Assembly: GCA_015075725.1 (NCBI GenBank)
Contig: JABTTV010000001.1
Coordinates: 992,001 to 1,056,000, forward strand
DNA: 64,000 nucleotides
Direction: 5' to 3'
Origin: Anaerolineales bacterium
Lineage (GTDB): Bacteria; Chloroflexota; Anaerolineae; Anaerolineales; Villigracilaceae
A model generated the notes under the pieces. The model was not told where the DNA came from, made no database searches, and was given only the letters and a program-made list of their open reading frames with translations. The number at the start of each line of letters is the position of its first letter. The stretch's first letter is position 1. A program made the position numbers and the translations under genes. Shown here one piece after another: positions 56,533 to 64,000 of the stretch.

Positions 56533-58002
56533 TTAAAACATTGATTTTGCTTTTGAAGCTGATGGCTTGTTATCTTTAATCGCGTCAATTAATACTATAT
56601 TTGGTGAGCGCTTAATTCTAAGTTTTCTTAGTATTTCTTCGACTTTAATTTTCTCGGTTTCGTTGAAATACAGGATAACTTTGATGGCGCTCTTAGTGTT
56701 ATTTGCTTTTTTGTAGATTTCTACCTGGTTCTTTAAATTCATTTCAAGTTTGGAGTTTTTTGCCAGCTTAAACTCTATGAGAGTAGAATCTTTGCCGCCT
56801 TTAGAGATTTTATAATCAACGGGACCGCGACCGTTATTTACCTCTCTGTTTACATCAAGTTCTGTGGCGTACCAGGTTAATCTATAAAGGATTTGCAGAT
56901 CGTTTTCGTTTTCAATAGATTTGCCTTGATGATACAGAAATTTATATCCATCCTTGTTTTCGATAACGTCTTTTAAAAACTTAACCCTTTTCATTGCCTC
57001 TTCATATGTTTTACCCGTTGTATTGTAAAAATCTGATTGATTTCTTAATTCTTCGGCTAAAGATTGTATTTGTTTGATGTACTGAATTTCAGCTTCCTTG
57101 ACTTTGTATGAACTGGAAGCACTTGCTTTATACCCATTCCTCTCTTTATACCGAATATAGTAATCAAGTAATTGTGGGAAAGCATGGATTGTCTCTTGTC
57201 TTGCTTTAATAATATCTTTGTTTGCAGGATCTTTCGGAAGTAGTGCTCTAAAGTAATTGTTTATTTGCGCCCGAAGTTGCGCATCTGGAATGGAATCTGG
57301 AATTTTCTCGAAGTCATCAATTAAGTCTACTTTGTTAATCCATAGGTCATGGCGCGTTAATAAATTCTTGGGCGTGAGAATAATATAATCTCCGTTGATG
57401 TAAGGAAGTGTAAAAGCTTTGCTTTCCCAAGTTTCTGTTTTGTAATTGAAATTAACTTTATTTATCACAACACGCTTTTTTAAATTTCTTGAAAGGTGTT
57501 GTTTTGCAAATTTTTGAGTGTATTCTAAAAGATGGTTTTTTATTAAATTTGTTGTGAAATCGCTGATTTTATCTCTGCCAACGCCGCCTTTAATAAGACA
57601 TAATTTTTCAAGATGACTGCCTGTGGTTATCCTTTCTTTTCCGAAGCCAGAGAAGATTTTATTTAAGTTTTTATGAAGCGATTCTGCGAAATCATCCCGA
57701 AGTCCCGACCCTCTGTTCCCTGAAACAGAAAACCCAAGCCAGTTTTGTTTGACTTCAGGAAAATAGAACCAAGCCTGTAATAAGCCCTTTTCTAAATTAA
57801 TATCTGCCGATTTGTCACGTAAGAATTTCACGTACTTTATGATGTGTGCATGAAGCTTTTGATATTCAAGTTTTTTGCTGTTGAATAAAAGAAAAGGGTC
57901 GATAAAGAGGGGTAAGTCATTTATAAGGGATATATTGAATGCCCCATACTGTTCTAATAATTTTGGGGAAATTTCAAAAAAGTCAGTGAAGTAAATCTTC
58001 AT
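56533..58002 (-). CDS. Putative PD-(D/E)XK-type defence protein
   Basis: A 489-residue protein. The first part begins MKIYFTDFFEISPKLLEQYG with a conserved-looking GAFNISLINDLPLFIDPFLLF. Near the C-terminus RGPVDYKISKGGKDSTLIEFKLAK fits the nuclease core Asp...(Glu-x-Lys), with LKNQVEIYKKAN after it. Low GC and lysine-rich content contrast with its neighbours, a sign of transfer. It lies in an island with a restriction enzyme and methylase, so it is likely anti-phage, but the system is not one I can name. Confidence 0.6.
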   Translation of the reverse strand: MKIYFTDFFEISPKLLEQYGAFNISLINDLPLFIDPFLLFNSKKLEYQKLHAHIIKYVKFLRDKSADINLEKGLLQAWFYFPEVKQNWLGFSVSGNRGSGLRDDFAESLHKNLNKIFSGFGKERITTGSHLEKLCLIKGGVGRDKISDFTTNLIKNHLLEYTQKFAKQHLSRNLKKRVVINKVNFNYKTETWESKAFTLPYINGDYIILTPKNLLTRHDLWINKVDLIDDFEKIPDSIPDAQLRAQINNYFRALLPKDPANKDIIKARQETIHAFPQLLDYYIRYKERNGYKASASSSYKVKEAEIQYIKQIQSLAEELRNQSDFYNTTGKTYEEAMKRVKFLKDVIENKDGYKFLYHQGKSIENENDLQILYRLTWYATELDVNREVNNGRGPVDYKISKGGKDSTLIEFKLAKNSKLEMNLKNQVEIYKKANNTKSAIKVILYFNETEKIKVEEILRKLRIKRSPNIVLIDAIKDNKPSASKAKSMF

Positions 58003-58186
58003 TTTGCCCTCTTTCTTTTTCTATCTGGTACTTAATCCACCTCATGGGAATTTGACGTATCCAATAGGTTTTGGCATACCACATAGTAATAAAAGCAATC
58101 TTGATCTGTAACCACCAAGGTAGTTTGTGCCAAACAGACTTGATATATTTCAAATCCTTATTGCCCTTTTTCTTTTTTTCTTCCAT
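57983..58186 (-). CDS. Small basic hydrophobic protein
   Basis: About 67 residues from MEEKKKKGNKDLKY at 58186 with GGAG upstream. A basic N-terminus is followed by a WWLQIKIAFITMWYAKTYW membrane-like helix. It overlaps the start of the PD-(D/E)XK gene by 20 bp, so the two are coupled. Its short length and order suggest an accessory membrane component of the same module. Family unknown. Confidence 0.55.
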   Translation of the reverse strand: MEEKKKKGNKDLKYIKSVWHKLPWWLQIKIAFITMWYAKTYWIRQIPMRWIKYQIEKERGQNEDLLH

Positions 58187-58187
58187 C

Positions 58188-58292
58188 CTACTCTCCCTCC
58201 ACAATCCTGATCTCTTCCTCACTCAACCCATACAACTCATAGACCAGACCATCGATCCCCCGATCCGTGGACTCGATTTCGTGCATGCCCAT
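58188..58292 (-). CDS. 34-residue ORF resembling an R-M protein tail
   Basis: Reads MGMHEIESTDRGIDGLVYEL then YGLSEEEIRIVEGE, with GGAGG seven bases upstream of the ATG at 58292. Its stop overlaps the ribosome site of the next ORF (start 58186). It is a near copy of the relic at 56393-56467. Either a fortuitously translated relic or a real micro-protein derived from the C-terminal tail of an Eco57I-like enzyme. Confidence 0.45.
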   Translation of the reverse strand: MGMHEIESTDRGIDGLVYELYGLSEEEIRIVEGE

Positions 58293-58421
58293 TTTCTACC
58301 TCCTTCTTCCTTAGATCTGATAAGTTTCATTGGAACCTTATTCGACTCGTTCCTCGGCGTTGAAGGTGGCGACTCGGGTGTGTTAAGTTAAACAGCCGCA
58401 ATCGTGAAAGCCTTTTGTACC

Positions 58422-59162
58422 TTATTTGTCTTTCTTCCCAGAATTGTATTTTACTAATTTGTTCCAATCAATTTTCCCGTTAGTACAGTAATCCTGAAAA
58501 AATTGATTTGTGAAAAGATTTAATATTCTTCCGTATTCTTCTGAAAATTTTTCATTTCTTTCTTTAGCTTTATAACCAAGGGGCTCTACAATTTCTGTAT
58601 ACAAGTTATTGTTTCCTGAAATAAATTCCCAAAATTCCTGTCCACATAATTTAAAGTAATCTCCTTTATCCGGTTGGTTATCTCTGCCGTAGCAACACCC
58701 ATTTACTGCAAGAATACTTCTAGGATCGGAATTGCTAGTTCTCAAAATTCGTTGGGCTTTCTTAAAGTTGTCGATCATTTTCTTTATCTGGCTACTATTA
58801 CCCCAATTAGGACCAGACTTAATTGAGACAATATAGAGGATATTTTCGCGCTCAAACTCAAGATCAATTCCTTCTGCTGAAGATTTTCTGCCATTAAAGA
58901 CCTTGTTACAGATGAAAATAGCCAATTCTTCAAGAAACTCTCCGAAAATTGCTTCTTCTTGGGAGGATAAGTGGGCTTCAAGCAATAATTTAACAAAATC
59001 TTGGGCAGACGATATATTTTTTGCCTTAAATAGATATGGATTTTTCCGTTCTAAAACTTGAGAAAGTTTTAACTTTTGTAAATTATCTGCTCGCCGTTTG
59101 TGAAATGTGCCAATATTATTTTCTACAAACTCAACTACGTCGTTTGGGTTTAGTTGTTTCAT
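58422..59162 (-). CDS. Type II restriction endonuclease
   Basis: A 246-residue protein. The core SSAEGIDLEFERENILYIVS then IKSGPNWGNSSQI has Asp100 and a Ser-Ile-Lys triad (Lys115) in the PD-(D/E)XK position, with GPNWGNSSQ as the recognition-type loop seen in the PmeII-like group. It overlaps the methyltransferase by 32 bp on the same strand, so methylase and nuclease are translationally linked. AT-rich codon use. Target sequence unknown. Confidence 0.78.
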   Translation of the reverse strand: MKQLNPNDVVEFVENNIGTFHKRRADNLQKLKLSQVLERKNPYLFKAKNISSAQDFVKLLLEAHLSSQEEAIFGEFLEELAIFICNKVFNGRKSSAEGIDLEFERENILYIVSIKSGPNWGNSSQIKKMIDNFKKAQRILRTSNSDPRSILAVNGCCYGRDNQPDKGDYFKLCGQEFWEFISGNNNLYTEIVEPLGYKAKERNEKFSEEYGRILNLFTNQFFQDYCTNGKIDWNKLVKYNSGKKDK

Positions 59163-60024
59163 ATTTTCCCTTCTTATCTAATAATGTAAGCTGATTGTTT
59201 TTGTTTGACCTTGTTTGTTCAGAAATCGCTTGTTGAGTCAAATTGAAATATTCTGGCAAAATTTCGATTCCTATGCCGTTTCTTTTCATTCTTTGGGCTA
59301 CTCGAATCGTTGTTCCAGAGCCCATAAAGGGATCGAGAACCCAATCTCCTTGTTTTGTGAAAAGTTTGATGAACCATTCGGGTAGATCCTCAGGAAACAC
59401 AGCACTGTGGTTTTTGTTTCTTGTTTCAGTTGCCATGTGAAGAACATTCGTTGGATATGCCATTTCACGACCAATCCAGTTTGATATGTTTTTTGCAAAT
59501 CCACTGCCCACCCGGGAAGGGTCGCGCACTTTATCTGTATCGCTTAAGTTCTTTAGCCGTCTATTTGCCCAATCTCCCATTGGTACCATAACTTCTTCTT
59601 GGTGCATATTGAATTTTCGTGTCTTATTGAATTGGAGCAAACGTTCCCACGAATCCCTAAAACGATTAGGCCACTTTCCTGGATAGGAATTTTTTTTGTG
59701 CCAAATGAATTCTTCTGTCCAAAGCCATCCCTGCTTACGCATTTCAAGTATTAACTCAATAACATAAGTATGGCGTTCTCCATTTGCTACTTTTTCTTTG
59801 ATATTTAATACAAAGGTTCCATCTGGCTTTAGAACTCTGAGTAATTCTTTAGAAATGGGAAGAAACCAGTCTACGTATTTATCTGGGTTGACGCCTCCAT
59901 AAGTATGAACTCGGCTATCGGCGTATGGAGGGGAGGTGAAAATTAAATCAATGGAATTATCTTTGAGATTTACTAATTCTTTTCGACAATCACCAAGGAT
60001 GAGGCGGGATTCGATTTGTTTCAT
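59131..60024 (-). CDS. Type II DNA methyltransferase (amino-methylating, beta class order)
   Basis: About 297 residues from MKQIESRLIL at 60024 (an ATG at 60060 with AGAAGG further upstream is an alternative). TSPPYADSRV (residues 30-39, catalytic motif IV) comes before DPFMGSGTT (SAM motif I), the order of beta-class N4-cytosine/N6-adenine methylases. SPPY is more frequent in N4-cytosine enzymes. It protects the host against the endonuclease encoded next. Part of the AT-rich island. Confidence 0.9.
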   Translation of the reverse strand: MKQIESRLILGDCRKELVNLKDNSIDLIFTSPPYADSRVHTYGGVNPDKYVDWFLPISKELLRVLKPDGTFVLNIKEKVANGERHTYVIELILEMRKQGWLWTEEFIWHKKNSYPGKWPNRFRDSWERLLQFNKTRKFNMHQEEVMVPMGDWANRRLKNLSDTDKVRDPSRVGSGFAKNISNWIGREMAYPTNVLHMATETRNKNHSAVFPEDLPEWFIKLFTKQGDWVLDPFMGSGTTIRVAQRMKRNGIGIEILPEYFNLTQQAISEQTRSNKNNQLTLLDKKGKYETTKPKRRS

Positions 60025-60178
60025 GTTCTGTATTATACCTGTCAAGAATCTATCTAACATAGGACTTGCCTTCTCTTGCTAATGATTCGATCCACGATTT
60101 AGGTACCTCAAAGGGGAGAACCTGAAAATCATGCTTTGGCAGGTCTATCTATTTTAAAAATGTCAGCACATCTTTAAG

Positions 60179-60218
60179 AAAATGTCGTGACATTTTTGGG
60201 AAAATATCACGACATTTT
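60179..60218 (-). terminator. Inverted repeat, probable terminator of the HU gene
   Basis: AAAATGTCGTGA and TCACGACATTTT flank a 16-base loop, seven bases past the HU-like stop, with further partial copies of GTCACGACATTTT next to it. Probably ends HU transcription on the minus strand. Confidence 0.55.
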
Positions 60219-60224
60219 TTACAA

Positions 60225-60629
60225 TTAGTCAGGGTTGGCGGGCGGTTCCGCCGTCTTCACGAACTCGATGGCATCCAGCACCTTCTTGAATTCCTTACCG
60301 GCGTTGAAGCGCGGCAGGACGCCCGTGATCTGGCTGGCGCGCACCTCTTCGGCGGTTTCCGCGCCTTCGGTGTCCGTCCTCAGCCAGAAATTGCCGAAAT
60401 CGCCCAGCTCCACGATGTTCCCCCGCGAAAGTTCCTGCGGGATGACGGTCAACAGCGCTTCCAGCACCGCCAGCGTATCGGCGCTGGAGATGGTGGACAT
60501 CTGCGCCACCGACTGCGACAACTGGCGCAGGGTCACCCGTCCGCTCGATTGAATGGAAGGGTAGTATTTCTTCGGCGCGGCTGGGTCGCCGGGCTTGCCG
60601 CGTTCCACAACATTGAATTTGACGCTCAT
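60225..60629 (-). CDS. HU-family DNA-binding protein (HU-HIG type)
   Basis: A 134-residue HU-like protein. A basic N-terminal segment (KFNVVERGKPGDPAAPKKYYPS) precedes the helical HU body (LRQLSQSVAQMSTISSADTLAVLEAL) and a GNIVELGDFGNFWLR strand-arm, with the tail GVLPRFNAGKEFKKVLDAI. It is the longer HU type with an N-terminal extension, compared with about 90 residues for standard HU. It binds DNA non-specifically. AAGGAGG precedes the start. Confidence 0.85.
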   Translation of the reverse strand: MSVKFNVVERGKPGDPAAPKKYYPSIQSSGRVTLRQLSQSVAQMSTISSADTLAVLEALLTVIPQELSRGNIVELGDFGNFWLRTDTEGAETAEEVRASQITGVLPRFNAGKEFKKVLDAIEFVKTAEPPANPD

Positions 60630-60864
60630 GAGACAATCCTCCTTGGCTGTTTTTTTCAGGAGGACATCCGTATCCCCCTGCTATGGAATTAGTCTATAAA
60701 ATTTACAGGGCGGAGTCAACTAGGAAATTGGTACTAGCCGGGATGTGCGACAGCCCGTGAAGCGAAACCTCCGACACCTTGGATCCCATACCGGAAAAAA
60801 CCCCATAAAATGCGAATTTCTCAATAAAATTGGCAACAACTTGACTGTAATTTCGCACGAACTT
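60630..60864. other. Intergenic stretch before the promoter, nothing recognised
   Basis: About 235 bases between the HU start and the promoter at 60865. It holds the HU upstream region on the minus strand. No RNA gene, repeat or additional ORF could be supported. Confidence 0.5.
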
Positions 60865-60893
60865 CTGACAAAACAAGAAAACCGTGCCATAAT
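60865..60893 (+). promoter_or_regulatory. Sigma-70 type promoter of the 34-residue ORF
   Basis: -35 CTGACA (60865-60870), 17-bp spacer, -10 CATAAT (60888-60893). The spacing is ideal. A leader of roughly 90 bases leads to the small ORF. Confidence 0.6.
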
Positions 60894-60988
60894 AGTTCCT
60901 GCAGAAATTCGATTTTCGTCGGGATCTGAGCGGGATTGGGCGGGAATCGAAATCCATGCAAAAATAACAAAGAAAGGAGGTGGTGAGA

Positions 60989-61093
60989 TTGCCCGCCATC
61001 GTGATTAAATACAAGGGGCTCACGATTGAGATTTACGCCGTCACGTTCATCCTGCTTCTCGTAGGCACCGTCATTGACGTATTTCTGAAATAA
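60989..61093 (+). CDS. 34-residue hydrophobic small protein
   Basis: A TTG-started frame with a near-perfect AAAGGAGGTGGTGAGA ribosome site. The sequence MPAIVIKYKGLTIEIYAV is followed by a hydrophobic helix TFILLLVGTVIDVFLK. It has its own promoter upstream and a terminator 20 bp after the stop. This full transcription unit for a single micro-protein suggests a real membrane peptide, perhaps a toxin-like or regulatory peptide. Family unknown. Confidence 0.6.
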   Translation: MPAIVIKYKGLTIEIYAVTFILLLVGTVIDVFLK

Positions 61094-61113
61094 ATCGTGA
61101 GCCCCAGCAAGGA

Positions 61114-61147
61114 GAATGTCACTGCTGGCGCAGTGGCATTCTTTTTT
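61114..61147 (+). terminator. Rho-independent terminator
   Basis: A 12-bp stem (GAATGTCACTGC / GCAGTGGCATTC, one mismatch) with a TGGC loop and a T run. Ends the transcript of the 34-residue ORF. Confidence 0.85.
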
Positions 61148-61379
61148 CTACCTTGTGGGTATTATACTGCAAAGCGCCGTCAGGTATAGGGAAATCTTGT
61201 TTCCTAAAAAAGGTCTGACAAATCTACATACTTTTCACGCAGAGACTGGTCCGCTTGCAGAGCAAGTCCGGTCCGTATGATATAGAAACTTTATCAGAGC
61301 AAAAGCTCCCTTTCAATTAAGAAAAAGTGAGTCCGGGTGGCGAAGTGACAGTCACTTTATGATTCTAAACCGCTCTTGG

Positions 61380-61385
61380 TATAAT
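61380..61385 (+). promoter_or_regulatory. -10 box immediately upstream of miaB
   Basis: TATAAT ends ten bases before the miaB ATG, so transcription probably starts at or just before the start codon. No Shine-Dalgarno sequence fits in between. Confidence 0.55.
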
Positions 61386-61395
61386 CCTGCCCGTT

Positions 61396-62733
61396 ATGAA
61401 ATACCACATCTGGACCGAAGGCTGTCAAATGAACGTCGCCGATTCACAGCGGGTCGGCTCGTCGTTGGAGCACCTCGGTTACACTTTTACCGACATGCCC
61501 GAAGAAGCAGACGTTATTGTTTTAAACACCTGCGTCGTGCGCCAATCCGCCGAGGACAAGGCGATTGGGCGCGTCAGCTCGTTCAAGAAACTCAAAGAGA
61601 AAAACCCGGACCTTACGATCAACCTGATGGGCTGTCTCGTCGGCGTGCGCGGCGCGGAAAAGCTCAAAGCCAAACTCCCCTACGTGGACGTGTTCTCACC
61701 GCCCTCCGACCCGGGTCCGTTGATCTCGCATCTCACGCAGGGCGAAGTGCAGTCACTCGAAGATGCCGAAACAACCCGTCGTTTCCTGATGATGGATGAA
61801 GACCTCAAACTGCCGGTTGCCGAGCAAGGCAAGACCGTCAGTGTGCATGTGCCCATCGTCTATGGCTGCTCGCACGCCTGTACCTTCTGTATCATCCCCT
61901 ACAAGCGAGGCGTGGAACGCTCGCGCCCGGTTGGCGATATCGTCAGTGAAGTTCGTTCACTGGCAAAGCAGGGCGTGAAGGAAATTACTTTGCTCGGTCA
62001 GATCGTAGACCGTTACGGCAAAGATATCCCCGATGGACCCAACCTTGCCGCCCTGCTGCGCATTGTCCATGACGTGGAAGGCATCGAGCGCATCCGATTC
62101 CTAACCTCGCACCCCAACTACTTCGACGATGAACTCATCGATACCATCGCCGAGCTGCCGCGCGTCATGCCGCACATCGAGTTACCCATTCAAGCGGGCG
62201 ATGACGATATTCTCGAAAACATGAAACGCGGATACACCCAAAGGGATTACCGCAACTTGATCGAAAAGATCCGCGGCCGCATCCCTCATTGTTCCATCGC
62301 GACGGACATCATCGTCGGATTCCCCGGCGAGAGCGAGGAACAATTCATGGAAACTTACCGCCTCCTGTCGGACCTCAAGCTGGATGTTGCCCATTTAGCC
62401 CGCTACTCCGTCCGCGAAGGGACCGTCGCCGCACGCCGCATGGAGGATAACGTCAGCGACGAGGAAAAGATGCGCCGCTTCCGCATGTTGGAGGAATTGC
62501 AGGAGGGAATCGTCGCGGAGATCAACAGGAAATATCTCGGCGAGACCGTAGAAGTATTGTTTGAAGATAAGGTCAAGAACCGCTGGAAAGGCCGCACCCC
62601 CACCAACAAACTGGTCTTTATCGAAACGGACGACGATCTACGCGGCAGACTTTTGCCCGTCACCGTCACCTGGACGGGACCGTGGTCGATGCAGGCAGGT
62701 CTGCTGAAACAACCTGAATTGATCTCAATATAA
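61396..62733 (+). CDS. miaB: tRNA-2-methylthio-N6-dimethylallyladenosine synthase
   Basis: A 445-residue radical-SAM methylthiotransferase. N-terminal UPF0004 cysteines are Cys10, Cys46 and Cys80; the radical-SAM motif is Cys158-x3-Cys162-x2-Cys165 (GCSHACTFCIIP); the C-terminal TRAM domain is GETVEVLFEDKVKNRWKGRTPTNKLVFI. It adds a methylthio group to i6A37 of tRNAs. The usual LLGQNVNSYG motif reads LLGQIVDRYG here. No clear Shine-Dalgarno; a TATAAT lies ten bases before the ATG. Confidence 0.93.
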   Translation: MKYHIWTEGCQMNVADSQRVGSSLEHLGYTFTDMPEEADVIVLNTCVVRQSAEDKAIGRVSSFKKLKEKNPDLTINLMGCLVGVRGAEKLKAKLPYVDVFSPPSDPGPLISHLTQGEVQSLEDAETTRRFLMMDEDLKLPVAEQGKTVSVHVPIVYGCSHACTFCIIPYKRGVERSRPVGDIVSEVRSLAKQGVKEITLLGQIVDRYGKDIPDGPNLAALLRIVHDVEGIERIRFLTSHPNYFDDELIDTIAELPRVMPHIELPIQAGDDDILENMKRGYTQRDYRNLIEKIRGRIPHCSIATDIIVGFPGESEEQFMETYRLLSDLKLDVAHLARYSVREGTVAARRMEDNVSDEEKMRRFRMLEELQEGIVAEINRKYLGETVEVLFEDKVKNRWKGRTPTNKLVFIETDDDLRGRLLPVTVTWTGPWSMQAGLLKQPELISI

Positions 62734-62739
62734 TTCGTG

Positions 62740-62766
62740 GTAGGGGCGGGGTAACCCCGCCCCTAC
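62740..62766. repeat. Perfect GC-rich palindrome
   Basis: GTAGGGGCGGGGT / ACCCCGCCCCTAC, a 13-bp perfect stem with a one-base centre. It lies between miaB and the AEC gene, and probably acts as a repeat and a weak transcription block. Confidence 0.8.
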
Positions 62767-62795
62767 GCGTTTGCGGGGCTTATAATCTCATCACC

Positions 62796-63716
62796 ATGTC
62801 CATTGCCGAACTCTTCAGTACCTTCGCCAATAACCTCCTGCCCATCCTGCTCATCGCGGCGGCTGGATTTATTCTAGGCAAAACCCTCACCGTCGATTCG
62901 CGCACCATCGGCAGGATTGTCTTCTATATTTTCAGTCCCCTGCTGGTCTTCAATCTAATGATCACGAGCCAGTTGAATCTGAGCCAGGCCTTCAATACGG
63001 TCGGATACACAACGGCCGTCATTGCGGTCATGGGAACGATGGCTTTCATCCTCGGGAAACTTTTCAAACTCCAGCGCGCCCATCTGCTTGCGGTCATTCT
63101 CACAGTGGCATTCGGCAATACGGGCAATTATGGATTGCCGCTGGTCAAATTCGCGTTTGGCGATGAAGCATTGGCGGTCGCGTCCATTTTCTATGTCACC
63201 ACCACCATCCTCTTCAACACGGTCGGCGTCGTCATCGCATCTCTTGGCCATTTGGACTTGAAATCCGCTATACTGGGGGTGTTCCGCCTCCCGATCCTTT
63301 ACGCGGTGGCGGTCGCCCTGCTCATCAAAGGCACGGGCGTGGAGATTCCCCTGCCCATTGCCCGCACCATTGAGATCGCCGCCAATGGAGCCATTCCCGC
63401 CATGATCATCCTGCTCGGCTTGGAATTGACCCGCATCGAATGGTCGCACAGCCTGCGCGCTGTAGGTCTGGGCGTTGCCACAAAACTATTGCTGGGTCCT
63501 TTGGTTGGACTTGTTCTTGCAGCCTGGTTCGGATTGCAGGGTCACCCGCGGCAGGGAAACGTCATCGAATCGGCCATGCCGGCTGCGGTGGCGACCACCG
63601 TTGTGGCGACGGAATATAAACTGGAGCCTTCACTTGTCACCGCCATCGTGTTTTTGGGGACCGTCCTCAGCCCGTTGACGCTGACTCCGTTGATCGTTTA
63701 CCTTGCGGGAAATTGA
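62796..63716 (+). CDS. AEC-family (auxin efflux carrier-like) transporter
   Basis: A 306-residue membrane protein with ten hydrophobic helices, ordered as two five-helix halves. The family's mid-protein block VAFGNTGNYGLPLVKFAFG (the NPx/GNTG motif) and the closing AMPAAVATTVVATEY stretch are clear. It probably moves an organic anion such as malate. A TATAAT (62781-62786) ends nine bases before the ATG, with no Shine-Dalgarno sequence, so it may be leaderless. Confidence 0.85.
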   Translation: MSIAELFSTFANNLLPILLIAAAGFILGKTLTVDSRTIGRIVFYIFSPLLVFNLMITSQLNLSQAFNTVGYTTAVIAVMGTMAFILGKLFKLQRAHLLAVILTVAFGNTGNYGLPLVKFAFGDEALAVASIFYVTTTILFNTVGVVIASLGHLDLKSAILGVFRLPILYAVAVALLIKGTGVEIPLPIARTIEIAANGAIPAMIILLGLELTRIEWSHSLRAVGLGVATKLLLGPLVGLVLAAWFGLQGHPRQGNVIESAMPAAVATTVVATEYKLEPSLVTAIVFLGTVLSPLTLTPLIVYLAGN

Positions 63717-63718
63717 AA

Positions 63719-64000
63719 ATGTCCGCTTCACACCCAGGGATTCTTCGCTTTATTGTGGTCGTGCTTCTCGTGTCGACCCTTTCCCTGAAATCGGATCAAG
63801 CCCGGGCGGAATCTTCGAGCCGCCCCGAGTCGCAGGGCGGAATCCAGGTGGAAGCGCAGGTAACGCATGAGTTCGGCAAATCCATCACCTTCGATGCAAT
63901 CATAAAAACACCGGGCCCGATCCAACAGGCGTCGCTTTTGTTTCGCGGCGTCAACGAGCAGGTGACGCGCGTGGAAACATTGCAAGTGGCGGAGGATGGC
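63719..64000 (+). CDS. Secreted protein, partial
   Basis: The first 94 codons of a gene that runs off the right edge. An N-terminal signal peptide (RFIVVVLLVSTLSLKS) with a likely AxA cleavage site near QARAES precedes a beta-rich start (IQVEAQVTHEFGKSITFDAI). It starts three bases after the AEC stop, so it may be co-transcribed. Function unknown. Confidence 0.6.
   Translation, partial: MSASHPGILRFIVVVLLVSTLSLKSDQARAESSSRPESQGGIQVEAQVTHEFGKSITFDAIIKTPGPIQQASLLFRGVNEQVTRVETLQVAEDG

Noticed and set aside
61199..61395. tRNA-like stretch upstream of miaB
   Set aside because: A D-arm-like GGGTGGCGAAGTG and an anticodon-like loop occur, but no acceptor stem or T-arm could be closed.

Overview
The window looks like a chromosomal piece of an uncultured Chloroflexota, most likely of the Anaerolineae. 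The pointers are an NBR1-type Ig-like secreted protein, GAF/HisKA_3 kinases paired with NarL-type regulators, GT39/GT87 membrane glycosyltransferases, a standard gyrB, miaB and plsY, some near-leaderless genes, and intergenic DNA packed with palindromic and 7-bp repeats. This placement is an inference; there is no rRNA in the window.

Region 1 (1-20.0 kb, minus strand) is one long co-directional run that starts with a TetR regulator at 20035. It continues through two CPBP proteases, an MFS exporter, an SDR, two dikinase-like (PEP-synthase/rifampin-phosphotransferase-like) proteins, an NTF2-like protein, a GNAT enzyme, a frameshifted conserved gene, a lipoprotein Ntn-hydrolase and two membrane glycosyltransferases. 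Many junctions are ATGA overlaps. The 1423-residue dikinase-like protein has one ATP-binding domain but two central+His modules, and its neighbour carries a third module with no ATP-binding domain.

Region 2 (20.2-34.2 kb) is mostly housekeeping and signalling: a CheY-like protein, two histidine kinase/response regulator pairs, an alkaline-phosphatase-superfamily enzyme, gyrB, a JAMM peptidase, plsY and several membrane proteins.

Region 3 (34.3-54.4 kb, plus strand) is the centrepiece: a cytoplasmic sulfur-oxidation island. In order it holds tusA, dsrE2-like, a STAS protein, dsrE-like, sHdrC1, sHdrB1, an SRPBCC protein, a small alpha/beta-barrel protein, sHdrA, a hypothetical protein in the sHdr 'Hyp' position, sHdrB3 (HdrC-HdrB fusion), etfB, etfA, a membrane ETF:quinone oxidoreductase (Emo-type), a zinc-finger protein, two lipoate-binding GcvH-like proteins (LbpA), a lipoate-protein ligase, and a SoeBC fusion plus SoeA-like molybdoenzyme. 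This matches the 'type II' sHdr layout, with EtfAB/Emo instead of HdrC2B2, followed by a cytoplasmic sulfite oxidase. The likely flow is sulfane sulfur on TusA/DsrE to sHdr/LbpA, then sulfite, then sulfate by Soe, with electrons going to quinone through Etf-Emo and SoeC. Nearly every gap in this island carries a repeat, and a GIY-YIG nuclease gene sits between two copies of a composite palindrome. Repeats also lie in frame inside coding sequences (the SoeA-like gene and the big dikinase-like gene).

Region 4 (54.5-64 kb) has a DUF2270 protein, a family-4-like uracil-DNA glycosylase lacking Fe-S cysteines, an AT-rich defence island (PD-(D/E)XK-like protein, small ORFs, restriction endonuclease and methyltransferase, with duplicated remnants of an R-M protein tail), an HU-like protein, a 34-residue hydrophobic small protein, miaB, an AEC transporter and the start of a secreted protein.
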